The notes under the pieces were generated by a model. It did not search any database. It saw nothing but the letters and a program-made list of their open reading frames with translations, and was not told where the DNA came from. From Negativicoccus massiliensis (GTDB lineage Bacteria; Bacillota; Negativicutes; Veillonellales; Negativicoccaceae), in contig LT700188.1 in assembly GCA_900155405.1 (NCBI GenBank), forward strand, positions 620,001 to 684,000: DNA of 64,000 nt, in the 5' to 3' direction. Position 1 is the stretch's first letter, and each line of letters opens with the position of its first letter. A program made the translations under genes and the position numbers. Below are positions 42,168-51,446 of the stretch, in pieces.

Positions 42168-42254
42168 TTGAACAGTATTTTACAAGAAAGCGCGGAAAAA
42201 GTCCAGCATTTATAATCGCATTTTTTGAAAAAGCGGCATTCGCGACAATCGTCA

Positions 42255-42283
42255 AATAAAAAAAGAACCCGCAAAGGGGTTCT
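42255..42283 (-). terminator. Terminator after tatD
   Basis: Minus strand GAACCC-CTTTGC-GGGTTC with seven T, directly at the tatD stop codon. Confidence 0.88.
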
Positions 42284-43054
42284 TTAATCGTTGATGCGGT
42301 AAATCGCTTTCGCGTTGCGGGAAGTAGTTTCGATCATTTCTTCGACGGGCATGTCGTGCAAACGAGCGAGCTCTTCCGCGACGTAGTACACGCGCGTCGG
42401 ATCGTTGCGCCGACCGCGGAACGGCGGCGGCGTGAGATAGGGACTGTCCGTTTCGATCAACAGACGATCAAGCGGCAGACGCCGCGCCACATCTTTTAAT
42501 TTCGTGCTTTTCGGGAACACCACAGTGCCCGAAAAGGAAATGTAAAAGCCCAGTTTCAATAATTCGGCGGCCATTTCATAGCTGCCGCTATAGCAATGCA
42601 AAATGCCGCGCAGGCGAGGATGCGCCTCTTCCTGCAAAATCCGCAAGGTGTCGCCGTGCGCGTCGCGATCATGAATGATGATCGGCAAGTCCAGCTCGAT
42701 CCCCAACTTCACGAAGCGGCGAAAAACTTCCTGCTGAATGTCCCGCGGACTGTTGTCGTAGTAGTAATCGAGACCGATCTCACCGATGGCGACTACTTTT
42801 TTCTCCGTTTGCGCCCATGTTTTGATTTGCGCGAAATCTTCTTCCGTCATCGCCGCGGCCAAGTGCGGGTGCACGCCCACCGCGCAGTAAAACGCGGGGT
42901 ATTGCTCCGCCAGCGCCAACGCTTGCGCGCCGGTTTCCCTGTCTTCGCCGGGAATGACCACATGCTCGACCGTTTTCAATACTTCGGCGATCATTTCCTC
43001 GCGATCGTACTGAAATTTGTCATCGTAAAGATGGGCATGCGTATCGAACAGCAT
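42284..43054 (-). CDS. tatD: TatD family metal-dependent deoxyribonuclease
   Basis: A 256-residue TIM-barrel hydrolase. Metal ligands lie in LFDTHAHLYD, VAIGEIGLDYYYD, LPIIIHDRDAHGD, GILHCYSG and LIETDSPYLTP. It is linked to DNA repair and degradation in bacteria. It follows metG without a gap (TAA then ATG), the common metG-tatD pair of Firmicutes. Confidence 0.94.
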   Translation of the reverse strand: MLFDTHAHLYDDKFQYDREEMIAEVLKTVEHVVIPGEDRETGAQALALAEQYPAFYCAVGVHPHLAAAMTEEDFAQIKTWAQTEKKVVAIGEIGLDYYYDNSPRDIQQEVFRRFVKLGIELDLPIIIHDRDAHGDTLRILQEEAHPRLRGILHCYSGSYEMAAELLKLGFYISFSGTVVFPKSTKLKDVARRLPLDRLLIETDSPYLTPPPFRGRRNDPTRVYYVAEELARLHDMPVEEMIETTSRNAKAIYRIND

Positions 43055-45049
43055 TTATTTCACCCGACTCCCGGCCGGCAGATCCGGCAGGAAAGGAACA
43101 TGCAGCGCGCCGTCTTGCGAACCGGCTAAAATCATGCCCTGCGACAATACGCCGCGCAATTTGACCGGCTTCAAATTGGTCACCACAATCACATGTTTGC
43201 CGACCAATTCTTCCGGCTGATAATGCTGCGCGATGCCGCTCACGATGCTGCGTTCTTCATCGCCCAGGGTCACCGTCAAATGCAATAATTTATCCGCGTT
43301 CTCCACCTTTTCACAGGCGAGTACTTCCGCGACGCGCAAATCCAATTTCGCGAAATCATCAATCGTGATCTGCGGTTTTTCGTCCGCGGCCGTTTGCTTG
43401 CCGTCTTTGGCGGCGGTTTCCGGCTGCGTTTTCGCCGCAGCCGCTTGCGTCGGTTTCGTTTCTTCCGTCAATTTCTTCTCCTCCGTAACAGTGTCCAATT
43501 CATGGCGCGGGAATAAGGGTTGCGTTTTATGCACGGTCGTGCCGCTCGGATACGTTTCCGGCGCCGCTCCGTCAAGACGCGCGGCGGCGAAATCCGTCAA
43601 ACCCAGTTGCGCCCACATGTTTTCCGCCGCCTGCGGAATAAGCGGCGCTACCAAAATGGCGACCGTGCGCAGACCGTCGACAAGGTGGTAAAGAACGCTG
43701 TCCAAGTCAGCCGGCGCCGTTCCTTTGCTTAATTTCCACGGTTCTGTCGTGTCGATATATTTATTCAACGCGCGGACATATACCCAAACCGCCTTAAAGG
43801 CGTCATTCATCGCGAGTTTATCCATGTCCCGCGTATAGCTTGCGACCGTTTCTTGCGCCAGTTTCGTCAAGGCCGCGTTGGCGTCCGCGACTACGACGCC
43901 GAGCGACGCGTCCGTCGCTGTGACGACGCCGTCACGATATTTTTCGACCATTGTCAGCGTGCGGTGCAAGAGGTTGCCGAGGTCATTCGCCAAGTCCGAA
44001 TTCGTTTTTTTGATCAAACGTTCGCGGCTGAAATTACCGTCCTGACCGAGCGAAATATCGGTGGTGAGGAAGTAGCGAATCGCGTCCGCTCCGAATTCGT
44101 CCAACAGCGGCATCGGATCGACAACGTTGCCGATGCTTTTACTCATCTTCACGCCGTCGACGATCAGCCAGCCGTGGCCGTACACTTTTTTCGGCAAGGG
44201 CAGGCCGAGGCTCATCAGCATGATCGGCCAGATAATGGCGTGGAAACGCACGATTTCTTTGCCGACCAAATGCAGATCCGCCGGCCAATAGCGCTCGAAT
44301 TTTTCCGGCGCGTCAAGGTAGCCGATGCCCGTCAAATAGTTAGCGAGCGCGTCAAACCATACGTAAACGACATGTTTATCATCAAAGGGTACGGGAATGC
44401 CCCAATCGAAACTTGAACGCGACACGCTCAAATCTTCCAAACCGCTTTTCACGAATTCAATCATTTCATGGCGGCGCGACGCCGGCTGAATGAAATCCGG
44501 ATTTTCTTCGATGAATTGCAACCAGCGATCGGCGTAATTGCTCATCCGGAAGAAATAGCTTTCCTCCTTGACGAGTTCGACAGGTCGGCCGCAATCGGGA
44601 CAGGTATGGTCCTGGCCCAATTTATTTTCCGGCCAAAACGTTTCGTCGGGCGTGCAATACCAGCCTTCGTACTGCGATTTATAGATATCGCCTTTATCGT
44701 AGGCTTTTTGGAACAACGCCTGCACCACTTCCGCATGGCGTTTTTCCGTCGTGCGGACAAAATCATCGTTGGTAATATTCAGTTTTTTCCACAGCTTCTG
44801 GAAACCGGCCACGATACGATCGACGTAGGCCTGCGGCGTGACCCCCGCTTCCTCGGCTTTGCGTTGAATTTTTTGACCGTGTTCATCCGAGCCCGTCAGG
44901 AAAAACACATCTTCGCCTTTCAAGCGATGGTACCGCGCCAAGACATCGGCGAGCGTTGTGCAGTAGGTATGACCGATATGCAATTGCGCGCTCGGATAGT
45001 AAATCGGCGTCGTTATATAAAAAGTCGGTTTCTTATGGGCTTGTTCCAT
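43055..45049 (-). CDS. metG: Methionyl-tRNA synthetase
   Basis: A 664-residue class I synthetase. HIGH-type signature PSAQLHIGHTYC, KMSKS loop VKMSKSIGN, one zinc-knuckle CPDC with Cys in YCTPDE, an anticodon-binding helical domain, an Ala/Lys-rich linker (about 525-560) and a C-terminal Trbp111/EMAP-like tRNA-binding domain (DFAKLDLRVAEVL to MILAGSQ). The start is ATG 45049, overlapping the rsmI stop (TAATG). Confidence 0.96.
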   Translation of the reverse strand: MEQAHKKPTFYITTPIYYPSAQLHIGHTYCTTLADVLARYHRLKGEDVFFLTGSDEHGQKIQRKAEEAGVTPQAYVDRIVAGFQKLWKKLNITNDDFVRTTEKRHAEVVQALFQKAYDKGDIYKSQYEGWYCTPDETFWPENKLGQDHTCPDCGRPVELVKEESYFFRMSNYADRWLQFIEENPDFIQPASRRHEMIEFVKSGLEDLSVSRSSFDWGIPVPFDDKHVVYVWFDALANYLTGIGYLDAPEKFERYWPADLHLVGKEIVRFHAIIWPIMLMSLGLPLPKKVYGHGWLIVDGVKMSKSIGNVVDPMPLLDEFGADAIRYFLTTDISLGQDGNFSRERLIKKTNSDLANDLGNLLHRTLTMVEKYRDGVVTATDASLGVVVADANAALTKLAQETVASYTRDMDKLAMNDAFKAVWVYVRALNKYIDTTEPWKLSKGTAPADLDSVLYHLVDGLRTVAILVAPLIPQAAENMWAQLGLTDFAAARLDGAAPETYPSGTTVHKTQPLFPRHELDTVTEEKKLTEETKPTQAAAAKTQPETAAKDGKQTAADEKPQITIDDFAKLDLRVAEVLACEKVENADKLLHLTVTLGDEERSIVSGIAQHYQPEELVGKHVIVVTNLKPVKLRGVLSQGMILAGSQDGALHVPFLPDLPAGSRVK

Positions 45050-45891
45050 TAATGAGCCTCTTTCTGTAAAGATAAACAATGGGAATAAACTTCACGGCGG
45101 GAAACGCCCGCCTGCTCCGCGACAGTTTTACACGCCGCACTGTATTTTATACCTTGCGCCACCAATTCGGCAACGGCTCGGGGCCATGATTCTTTCGCCA
45201 GCGTTTCTTTTTCCGCAGGCTCCGCGCCGGCGATCATGATGACGAATTCGCCGCGCGGCGCTTTCATATCCGCGTGCTCTCTGAGTTGCGCCAGCGACCC
45301 GCGATAAAAGGTTTCGAATTTTTTCGTAAGTTCGCGCGCGATGACCGCCGAACGATCGCCCAGCGTCGCTTGCAAAACGGCGAGCGTTTCTCCCAACCGA
45401 TGCGGCGCTTCATAAAAGAGCAACGTGGCGGGTTCGTCCGTAAGCGTCGCCAACAGCGCCTCGCGTTTCGCTTTCGTGCGCGGCAAAAAGCCGATGAAGC
45501 GAAATGTTTTCGTATCTAAGCCGGAGGCAATCAACGCCGTCAACGCGGCATTCGCGCCGGGCAACGGCACGATCGTAATACCGGCCGCCACCGCCCGCTC
45601 CACCAAATCGCTCCCGGGATCGGCGATCGCCGGCATGCCGGCGTCACTTACCTGCGCGATATCCTCGCCCGCCAACAGCCGCTCGATCAATTTCGGACCG
45701 GCGGTCTCTTTATTGTGCTCATGGTAAGAAAAAAGCGGCGTCGTAATTTCATAATGACGACATAAAAGCCGAGTATGACGGGTGTCTTCGCACGCGATCA
45801 GCGCCACGTCCCGCAAGGTCGCGACGGCGCGATACGTCATATCCTGCAAGTTGCCGATGGGTGTTGGCACTAAGTATAATGTACCTTTCAA
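45049..45891 (-). CDS. rsmI: 16S rRNA 2'-O-ribose C1402 methyltransferase
   Basis: A 280-residue tetrapyrrole-methylase-fold enzyme. LYLVPTPIGNLQDMTYRA at the start, ACEDTRHTRLL, SDAGMPAIADPG and FYEAPHRLGETL are RsmI signatures. It methylates C1402 in the decoding centre. The start is TTG 45891, overlapping the upstream stop codon (TTGA). Confidence 0.94.
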   Translation of the reverse strand: MKGTLYLVPTPIGNLQDMTYRAVATLRDVALIACEDTRHTRLLCRHYEITTPLFSYHEHNKETAGPKLIERLLAGEDIAQVSDAGMPAIADPGSDLVERAVAAGITIVPLPGANAALTALIASGLDTKTFRFIGFLPRTKAKREALLATLTDEPATLLFYEAPHRLGETLAVLQATLGDRSAVIARELTKKFETFYRGSLAQLREHADMKAPRGEFVIMIAGAEPAEKETLAKESWPRAVAELVAQGIKYSAACKTVAEQAGVSRREVYSHCLSLQKEAH

Positions 45892-46640
45892 TCGGCAACT
45901 TCCTTTCCGTATAAGCGTAAAATATCCGGCGTATAGTCGCCGTGATCATTATGCACAAAAAGCGGCGGCAAAACGGTACAGTCGGAGCGGCCGTTCATGC
46001 GCGCCTCCAGCAGCACCAACTTCGCCGGTAAACCCTGCCGACTGTGCACAAACTGCAAGCGCTTGACGGCAAGTTTCGCCGCTTCCAAGGCCGCGCACCA
46101 TTCCGCCGTGCGATCGGCGCGCTGCACGAGCGCGAACCGTCCGCCGTAACGCAGTAAGTACGCGGCGGCCGCGATGACATCTTGTTTCGTAGCCGTCGTT
46201 TCATGTCGCGCCGCGGCAACCCCCGTCAACTGCGAGCGATCGCCGCCACCGAGCGCGCGATACGGCGGATTGCAAATGACGAGATCGGCGCTGTTGGCGG
46301 GAAATAATTCCCGATGACGGCGATAATCCGCTTCGCGCACTTTGATTTGCGCATCGCGGCCGTTCCCCGCGACATTGCGGCGGGCGATATCCGCCAGTAC
46401 CGGATTTAATTCCACCGCGGTAATATCTTGCGCGCCGCGGCTCGTGAGCAAGAGCGCGAGCACGCCCGTGCCCGTGCCCAGATCCCAAACGCGATCCGCC
46501 TTTTTGAGGCTCGCGAATTGCGCCAAAAGAACCGAGTCCAGCGAAAAACAAAATTCATCCGGACGTTGAATAATCTTCATGCCGTCACGAATCAAATCGT
46601 CCAGCCGTTCGCCCGAACGCAGTATGAAGTCGGTGCTAGC
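45888..46640 (-). CDS. tRNA1(Val)-type adenine N6-methyltransferase (TrmN6/YfiC-like)
   Basis: A 250-residue Rossmann methyltransferase. SAM motif VWDLGTGTGVLALLL (about 50-64), acidic VELNP, and catalytic NPPY at about 124-127 typical of adenine-N6 enzymes. An N-terminal QRPDEFCFSLDSVLLAQF matches TrmN6. The start is set at GTG 46640, overlapping the ricT stop, with GAGAGG upstream. A shorter start at ATG 46580 is possible; the long frame upstream runs in ricT. Confidence 0.87.
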   Translation of the reverse strand, partial: ASTDFILRSGERLDDLIRDGMKIIQRPDEFCFSLDSVLLAQFASLKKADRVWDLGTGTGVLALLLTSRGAQDITAVELNPVLADIARRNVAGNGRDAQIKVREADYRRHRELFPANSADLVICNPPYRALGGGDRSQLTGVAAARHETTATKQDVIAAAAYLLRYGGRFALVQRADRTAEWCAALEAAKLAVKRLQFVHSRQGLPAKLVLLEARMNGRSDCTVLPPLFVHNDHGDYTPDILRLYGKEVAD

Positions 46641-47484
46641 CACGAACCTCTCGCACCTCGTCCCAACTCCACTCGGTCCGACGCTGATTCTCCATCTGCA
46701 CGCTGACCGTGCGTTTGTTCGCGTTGACCCGCTGCACCTTTCCGCGGCCTTCCGGCGTGTCGACATTCTTACCGACGCGCGGCGCCGCCGACTGTTTTTG
46801 TTTCTTATGCGGGCAACTGCAGGTCTTGCACAGTTCGCCGCCTTTTTTATACATGTCGTTTTCGTAACGCAAACAGCACATCAGGCGGCCGCACGCGCCG
46901 GACACTTTCGTCGGATTGAGCGAGAGCCCTTGGTTTTTCGCCATGCGAATGGACACCGAAGAAAATTCGCCGAGCCATGCCGCGCAGCAATACTCCCGAC
47001 CGCAAGGCCCGATGCCGTTCAATTCTTTCGCCTCATCGCGCACGCCGACTTGCCGCAGCTCGATGCGCGTATGGAAAACGGACGCCAAGTCGCGTACCAA
47101 TTCACGGAAATCGACGCGGCCGTCAGCGGTAAAGAAGAAAACGATTTTATTCATATCGAACGCGTATTCGACATTAATCAGCTTCATCGGCAAGCCGTGA
47201 CGTTTAATTTTTTCTTTGCAGATAACAAACGCGCGCGCCTGCCGTTCTTTATTTTGTTGTACCTGTTTCAAATCCTGCGGGGTCGCTAAACGCAGCACCG
47301 GTTTCAACGGCGCGGCAATCTCGTCCTCCCGCACGTTGCGCGGACCGATGACAATGCGTCCGTATTCTTTTCCCCAGGTCGTTTCGACAATAATTTCGTC
47401 ATCGGGAACAACGGTCAGTTTCCGCGGATCAAAATAATAAATCTTGCCGGCCTGCTTAAAGCGTACTCCTACTACGGTTGGCAT
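46636..47484 (-). CDS. ricT: PSP1 domain protein (RicT/YaaT-like)
   Basis: A 282-residue PSP1-family protein. The conserved core is GVRFKQAGKIYYFDP, FTADGRVDFRELVRDLA and a Cys-rich segment GPCGREYCCAAW / GACGRLMCCLRYEN / CKTCSCP, which in RicT holds an iron-sulphur cluster with RicA/RicF. RicT directs RNase Y cleavage in Bacillus. It lies after holB, its usual place. ATG 47484 follows AAAGGAG. Confidence 0.9.
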   Translation of the reverse strand: MPTVVGVRFKQAGKIYYFDPRKLTVVPDDEIIVETTWGKEYGRIVIGPRNVREDEIAAPLKPVLRLATPQDLKQVQQNKERQARAFVICKEKIKRHGLPMKLINVEYAFDMNKIVFFFTADGRVDFRELVRDLASVFHTRIELRQVGVRDEAKELNGIGPCGREYCCAAWLGEFSSVSIRMAKNQGLSLNPTKVSGACGRLMCCLRYENDMYKKGGELCKTCSCPHKKQKQSAAPRVGKNVDTPEGRGKVQRVNANKRTVSVQMENQRRTEWSWDEVREVRG

Positions 47485-48460
47485 GGCGGCTCCTTTCTGT
47501 CAATGCATTCAGTTCCAAGATCACCATATCGCCGATCAACTTGGTCGCCATATATAATTCGTTGGCGCGCAGCGCCTCGCGCAAGATCGGCGTGACCTCT
47601 AAAATCGTTGTCGCATCCCAACCGGCGGCTATTTTTCGCAACCGATTTTCGGCGAATGGTAAACGTAAAAGCGTTGCATCATTCGTCGTAATGAGGATCG
47701 CCAAATCATGCGCGACCCATTCCAACCAATGAATATATATGCTCAATTCCGCGCGCTCGTGCGCTTGCCATAACGCGCTCAAATCGAGGTACGGCGTAGC
47801 GCTTGCGCCGAGTGTTTCAAAAAACGTTAGCGCCGCATCGGCGCTTGCTTTCAAATCGCCCTGCAACAGCGCGACGGCCAGGCCCGGATTCCCTTCGGAG
47901 ACGGCGAACAGCATTTGCGCCTCTTCTGCGGAACGCTGCTTCGTCGCGAGCCACGCCGCGAATGTTTTCTCATCGTACGCGGTAAAAGCGTAGCGAACAA
48001 CGCGCGAACGAATGGTCGGTAAAAGTCCGGCATCACTTTGGGCAAGCAAAATAAAATACGTGTTTTCCGGCGGCTCTTCCAAAGTTTTCAAAAGCGCATT
48101 CGCCGCCGTGACGTTCAAACGGTCCACGGCTTGTAAAATCACTACTCGCGCGCCCGTATGAGTGCGGCTGAGCGCTTTTTCCACCGCGCGAATCTGGCTG
48201 ATTTTAATTTCGCTTCCCTGCGGGGAAACACGAAAGAAATCGGCTTCATCCGCGAGATAAAAAGTGTCTTTCGGTAATTCATCCGCCGGCGTCACACGCA
48301 GTTCGCGTCCCAATATCCGCTCCGCCAATTGCCACGCGGTCGCCGCTTTGCCCAGTCCCGCCGCGCCGACAAACAGCAACGCGTGCGGCAGTCGGCCCGT
48401 TTGCCGCTCCGTTTGCAACCGGGACCAAATCGCAGGATGCGCCGGTATTTCAGTGCTCAT
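47456..48460 (-). CDS. holB: DNA polymerase III delta' subunit
   Basis: A 334-residue clamp-loader subunit. AAA+ core with FVGAAGLGKAATA (P-loop), KISQIRAVEKAL, VVILQAVDRLNVTAANALLKTLEEPPEN and the SRV motif (IRSRVV). The zinc-finger cysteines usual between P-loop and sensor region are absent. The start is ATG 48460 after GGGGAGAG. First gene of the holB-ricT-trmN6-rsmI-metG-tatD operon. Confidence 0.9.
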   Translation of the reverse strand: MSTEIPAHPAIWSRLQTERQTGRLPHALLFVGAAGLGKAATAWQLAERILGRELRVTPADELPKDTFYLADEADFFRVSPQGSEIKISQIRAVEKALSRTHTGARVVILQAVDRLNVTAANALLKTLEEPPENTYFILLAQSDAGLLPTIRSRVVRYAFTAYDEKTFAAWLATKQRSAEEAQMLFAVSEGNPGLAVALLQGDLKASADAALTFFETLGASATPYLDLSALWQAHERAELSIYIHWLEWVAHDLAILITTNDATLLRLPFAENRLRKIAAGWDATTILEVTPILREALRANELYMATKLIGDMVILELNALTERSRHANRSRSTL

Positions 48461-48509
48461 AATCTCTCCCCGCGACACGCTTACGCATCAATCATAATTA
48501 ATAAATTAT

Positions 48510-48518
48510 ATTATAACA
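48510..48518 (-). promoter_or_regulatory. Extended -10 promoter of the holB operon
   Basis: Minus strand TGTTATAAT (48518-48510), perfect -10 with TG extension, 50 bases before holB. Weak -35. Confidence 0.6.
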
Positions 48519-48623
48519 TATATTTTTTGACTTCTTCAGCGGGCCGCGCGTGGCGGCAAGCGGAAAACCGTGACGGTTATCTCCCGATGCTTTTTTCATG
48601 ACAAACGAGCTATCACTCATCAT

Positions 48624-48658
48624 AAAAGAGGGAAGACGATTCCGATCTTCCCTCTTTT
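48624..48658. terminator. Symmetric terminator hairpin downstream of the lipase gene
   Basis: AAAAGAGGGAAGA and TCTTCCCTCTTTT enclose nine bases. It lies about 105 bases after the lipase stop. The stretch between (48661-48765) and 48519-48620 shows no convincing gene. Confidence 0.8.
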
Positions 48659-48765
48659 GCGTATCCCCTCGCGTTTTCTCTCGGCCTCATCATTTGCGCG
48701 CCCGTCATACCCGCTTTCGCGAACGCTTTGAATAAAAGACGCCAATGGCGTGTCATGTAAAGCGT

Positions 48766-50067
48766 TTAGTTGCGCAGCAGAAAATCGCTCTCGCCGGGGA
48801 TTTGCTCTTTGCCGACAAGATAATCCGCCAATTTGGCGAAGATGGTGTATCCGCCCGAACGAAACGCCGCGCTTTCCCACGTGAGAAGCTCTTCTTTATC
48901 GACATCCCACCACTGCTCGGTGAGCGCCATGCCGTAATTACGATTGGTGCTTTCTCGCTCGGGATAGATGGAAATCGGTAACCACAATAAATATTTCGCC
49001 CCTCGCGCGCGGGCCGTCGCCAATGCGTCGGACAGTTCCATTTCGCGATAATCGCGCGCGATGCGCTGCGTTTCCGGTAAGACCGCCGCATAAATGGCTG
49101 TGTTGCGATACGCTTGGATGAGGCGCGGTGAAAGTCCCATGTCCGTTGTCAACACGGGCGCGGCTACATAGATATCGACCGGCCCCGATGTCGGCAGGTT
49201 CGCGGAAAAGGTCCACGCCGCCTGGTAAAACGCCTCGTCCAAAAATCCGACCATGGCGTGCGGCACGCCTTGCGACGGCGTATGCAAACTCCAAGTGATC
49301 GAATTGGGGTTGCTGCGATAGCGATAATTCACCAAACGAAACAGGCGCGGAATTAAATCCGCTTCCATGCGAAAATTGACCGCGGGATATTTACCGATCG
49401 CGCGGCTGCCGAAAGAATTGACAAAATCCGGTGCGGCAAATGTAATGACCCGCATTTGCGCGAGATCTCCCGCGTCCTCGCTTACTTCCTGCAAACCGAT
49501 CAAAGTCGCCACTCCGCCGCCGAGGCTGTGCCCGGTAAAAATAACGCGACCGCCGTAGTTCGTACTCGCCACGGCTTCTCTGACTTCCGGCGCGGCCGAC
49601 AAACGTTGCGCGGCTTCCCAATATCCCTGATGCACGGAAATCTCAGGATATTGCGGAATCGTAACCATGTCATTGCGCAGATTGGCCTTGAGATCGATTT
49701 TTCGCTCCGTTCCGGAAATGGCCACGATGTAGTAAGGATGGCCTTCCATTTCCTGCGATGCGATAATGAAGCGCTCATGCCCGGTGTCGCCGGGGGTGAC
49801 TTGCCAACCTGTTTTTTGCAATGTGGAAACGGGCAAGCCGCTCCACTCCGATTGGTACGCCGCCAATGACGCGTAGGCCGCCAGCAGCACCTCATTGCTG
49901 TTGACCCCCGCCTTGCTCATCATTTCCGCGCTGCTCGAATTCGGCGCCACGATGGAAACTTCATCCGCGGGAAAAGGCGAAAGCATCACCGCGTCATGGG
50001 CCCATGCCTGCGGTCCGATCCCGAGTAACAAAACAACTGCTAAAACGTATGCATGCATTCTTCCCAT
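48766..50067 (-). CDS. Secreted class 3 lipase-like alpha/beta hydrolase
   Basis: A 433-residue exported protein: signal peptide about 1-23 (ending PQAWA). The alpha/beta-hydrolase core has VIFTGHSLGGGVATLIGL (nucleophile Ser), a family Lipase_3 feature, and FAAPDFVNSFGS with a probable catalytic Asp. A C-terminal region of about 150 residues (from VDIYVAAPVLT) has no known motif. It would hydrolyse esters in the periplasm or outside. The start at 50067 is eight bases after AGAGGTG and lies within the end of the preceding gene, so both belong to one transcript. Confidence 0.82.
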   Translation of the reverse strand: MGRMHAYVLAVVLLLGIGPQAWAHDAVMLSPFPADEVSIVAPNSSSAEMMSKAGVNSNEVLLAAYASLAAYQSEWSGLPVSTLQKTGWQVTPGDTGHERFIIASQEMEGHPYYIVAISGTERKIDLKANLRNDMVTIPQYPEISVHQGYWEAAQRLSAAPEVREAVASTNYGGRVIFTGHSLGGGVATLIGLQEVSEDAGDLAQMRVITFAAPDFVNSFGSRAIGKYPAVNFRMEADLIPRLFRLVNYRYRSNPNSITWSLHTPSQGVPHAMVGFLDEAFYQAAWTFSANLPTSGPVDIYVAAPVLTTDMGLSPRLIQAYRNTAIYAAVLPETQRIARDYREMELSDALATARARGAKYLLWLPISIYPERESTNRNYGMALTEQWWDVDKEELLTWESAAFRSGGYTIFAKLADYLVGKEQIPGESDFLLRN

Positions 50068-51341
50068 CGCGTCTGCACCTCTTCCCATTCATTTTGCCGC
50101 GCCAACCATGCTTGCGCCGTATGGATCGCGTCCGCGGTTGCGTTCCCCAACGGCAGTTGTCCCAAGAGCGCCGGCGTTAAATAACGGAAATCTCCGGCCA
50201 AAAGGGCCGTGAGTTGTTCCCTTACCCGATCGGTTTGAAGCGTCATCCACAACCACGCGGCGTGTTCCATGCGACGCGGGCGCATGACAAAAGCGTGGCC
50301 CGTCAAATATTTGCCGGCGTTTTCCTCAGTGATGATCCCGACGCGGTACAGGTTTTTCGTAGCGGCGATGACAATATCACCGGACGCGAGCGGTCCCGCG
50401 GCTTCACCCGACATCGATTCTTCCCGCGCCGTCAGCGGCCACGGTCCGTCGTTGAGCGCCGCCGCCAAAGCGATGCCCCCGTCAGGTATCGGTCGCCTCG
50501 GCAAAAGGTCGGCATAATCCCGCAATGCGGTTTCCTCTTGATCCGCTTGCCAGGCTTGCCACGTTTCCGGTGAACGAATTTCTTTTTCCCATTGCCCGTC
50601 ACTGAAACGAGCCATGCCGTAACGTTTTTTCTGCGTAGAATCCGGATGACCGATCCAATACAGTTTTTCATCATCGGCTCCGTAAAGGTACCACGCGCCC
50701 GTCGGCAGTTGCGTTTGATCCTGCGCGCCTTCAAATAAAATCCACGCGTCGATGTGCGCTTCGGGATACGTTTGCGTCAACTGTTGCAATTCCGCCGTCG
50801 TCGCCGCAGCGGTGCCCAAAAAGATATAGTCAAAATCATCTTTCGGAAGCGTTTCGAACGTCGTCCATTCGTAGTAGGGATACAATAATTGCAATTCCGC
50901 AGTGGCTTTGTCGTCAGCGGCGGTGGCGACAATTTTCGGCGCGCGCTGAAAAATCTCTTTCGCCTTCGTCGCGTCACCGAGATACGTGTCCGCATGTACT
51001 AAAAGAACATGCTCGGCTTGATCCCCCTGTTCCCATACCGTCGTCAACGCCGATCCGTAGCTTTTTTCCCGATAGGGACTGAAAAGCAGCGGCGGCGTCG
51101 ACACCGCCGTGACATAGACTTCCGGATACTGTTCGGGGTCCGCCGGATAGGGTCCGAATTTCTCGATCGTAAACGAACGCAGCGCCGCGATGATCGTTTC
51201 TCCCGTCACGCCGTACTCACGATGATCGGCGCGCTGAAATAACACCTGATCAATTTCCCGCGCCCGCAATATTTCCGTATATATCTGCGATTCCGCGATG
51301 CCCAGCGCGCGAAAACGCTCCACCCGTTCCTGTCGTTGCAT
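50040..51341 (-). CDS. Protein of unknown function; distant HsdM/HsdS-like look
   Basis: A 433-residue soluble protein that I do not recognise with confidence. Residues about 105-180 follow a Rossmann-like rhythm (HVLLVHADTYLGD ... FDYIFLG) resembling a type I DNA methylase core but lacking NPPY/F. Residues about 315-433 (GDIVIAATKNLYRVGIITEENA, then LTALLAGDFRYLTPALLGQLPL) resemble the end of a type I restriction specificity domain. It might be a catalytically dead MTase-like or TRD-like protein. No restriction genes are nearby. The start is ATG 51341 after GTGAGGA; strong promoter upstream; overlaps the lipase gene. Confidence 0.6.
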   Translation of the reverse strand: MQRQERVERFRALGIAESQIYTEILRAREIDQVLFQRADHREYGVTGETIIAALRSFTIEKFGPYPADPEQYPEVYVTAVSTPPLLFSPYREKSYGSALTTVWEQGDQAEHVLLVHADTYLGDATKAKEIFQRAPKIVATAADDKATAELQLLYPYYEWTTFETLPKDDFDYIFLGTAAATTAELQQLTQTYPEAHIDAWILFEGAQDQTQLPTGAWYLYGADDEKLYWIGHPDSTQKKRYGMARFSDGQWEKEIRSPETWQAWQADQEETALRDYADLLPRRPIPDGGIALAAALNDGPWPLTAREESMSGEAAGPLASGDIVIAATKNLYRVGIITEENAGKYLTGHAFVMRPRRMEHAAWLWMTLQTDRVREQLTALLAGDFRYLTPALLGQLPLGNATADAIHTAQAWLARQNEWEEVQTRWEECMHTF

Positions 51342-51378
51342 AATATCCTCACTTTCCCGACTGCCGTTTATAGTTACC

Positions 51379-51407
51379 ATTGTACGAAAGCGCCGACAGG
51401 CTGTCAA
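51379..51407 (-). promoter_or_regulatory. Promoter of the unknown protein-lipase operon
   Basis: Minus strand perfect TTGACA (51407-51402), 17-base spacer, TACAAT (51384-51379). Confidence 0.85.
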
Positions 51408-51412
51408 AACGC

Positions 51413-51434
51413 AAAAAAGGCCCGAAGGCCTTTT
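51413..51434 (-). terminator. Terminator of the DUF2262-like gene
   Basis: Minus strand AAAAGGCC-TTCG-GGCCTTTTTT: an 8-bp stem with the very stable TTCG tetraloop, 13 bases after the stop and directly upstream of the next promoter. Confidence 0.9.
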
Positions 51435-51446
51435 ACAATGCGTAAA

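Noticed and set aside
42097-42283. T-box leader for the TrpXYZ-like operon
   Set aside because: No T-box sequence (TGGTACCGCG-like) and no specifier stem could be found.
50040-51341. A type I restriction-modification locus
   Set aside because: The similarity is faint, the catalytic NPPY/F motif is missing and there is no HsdR or true HsdM gene nearby.
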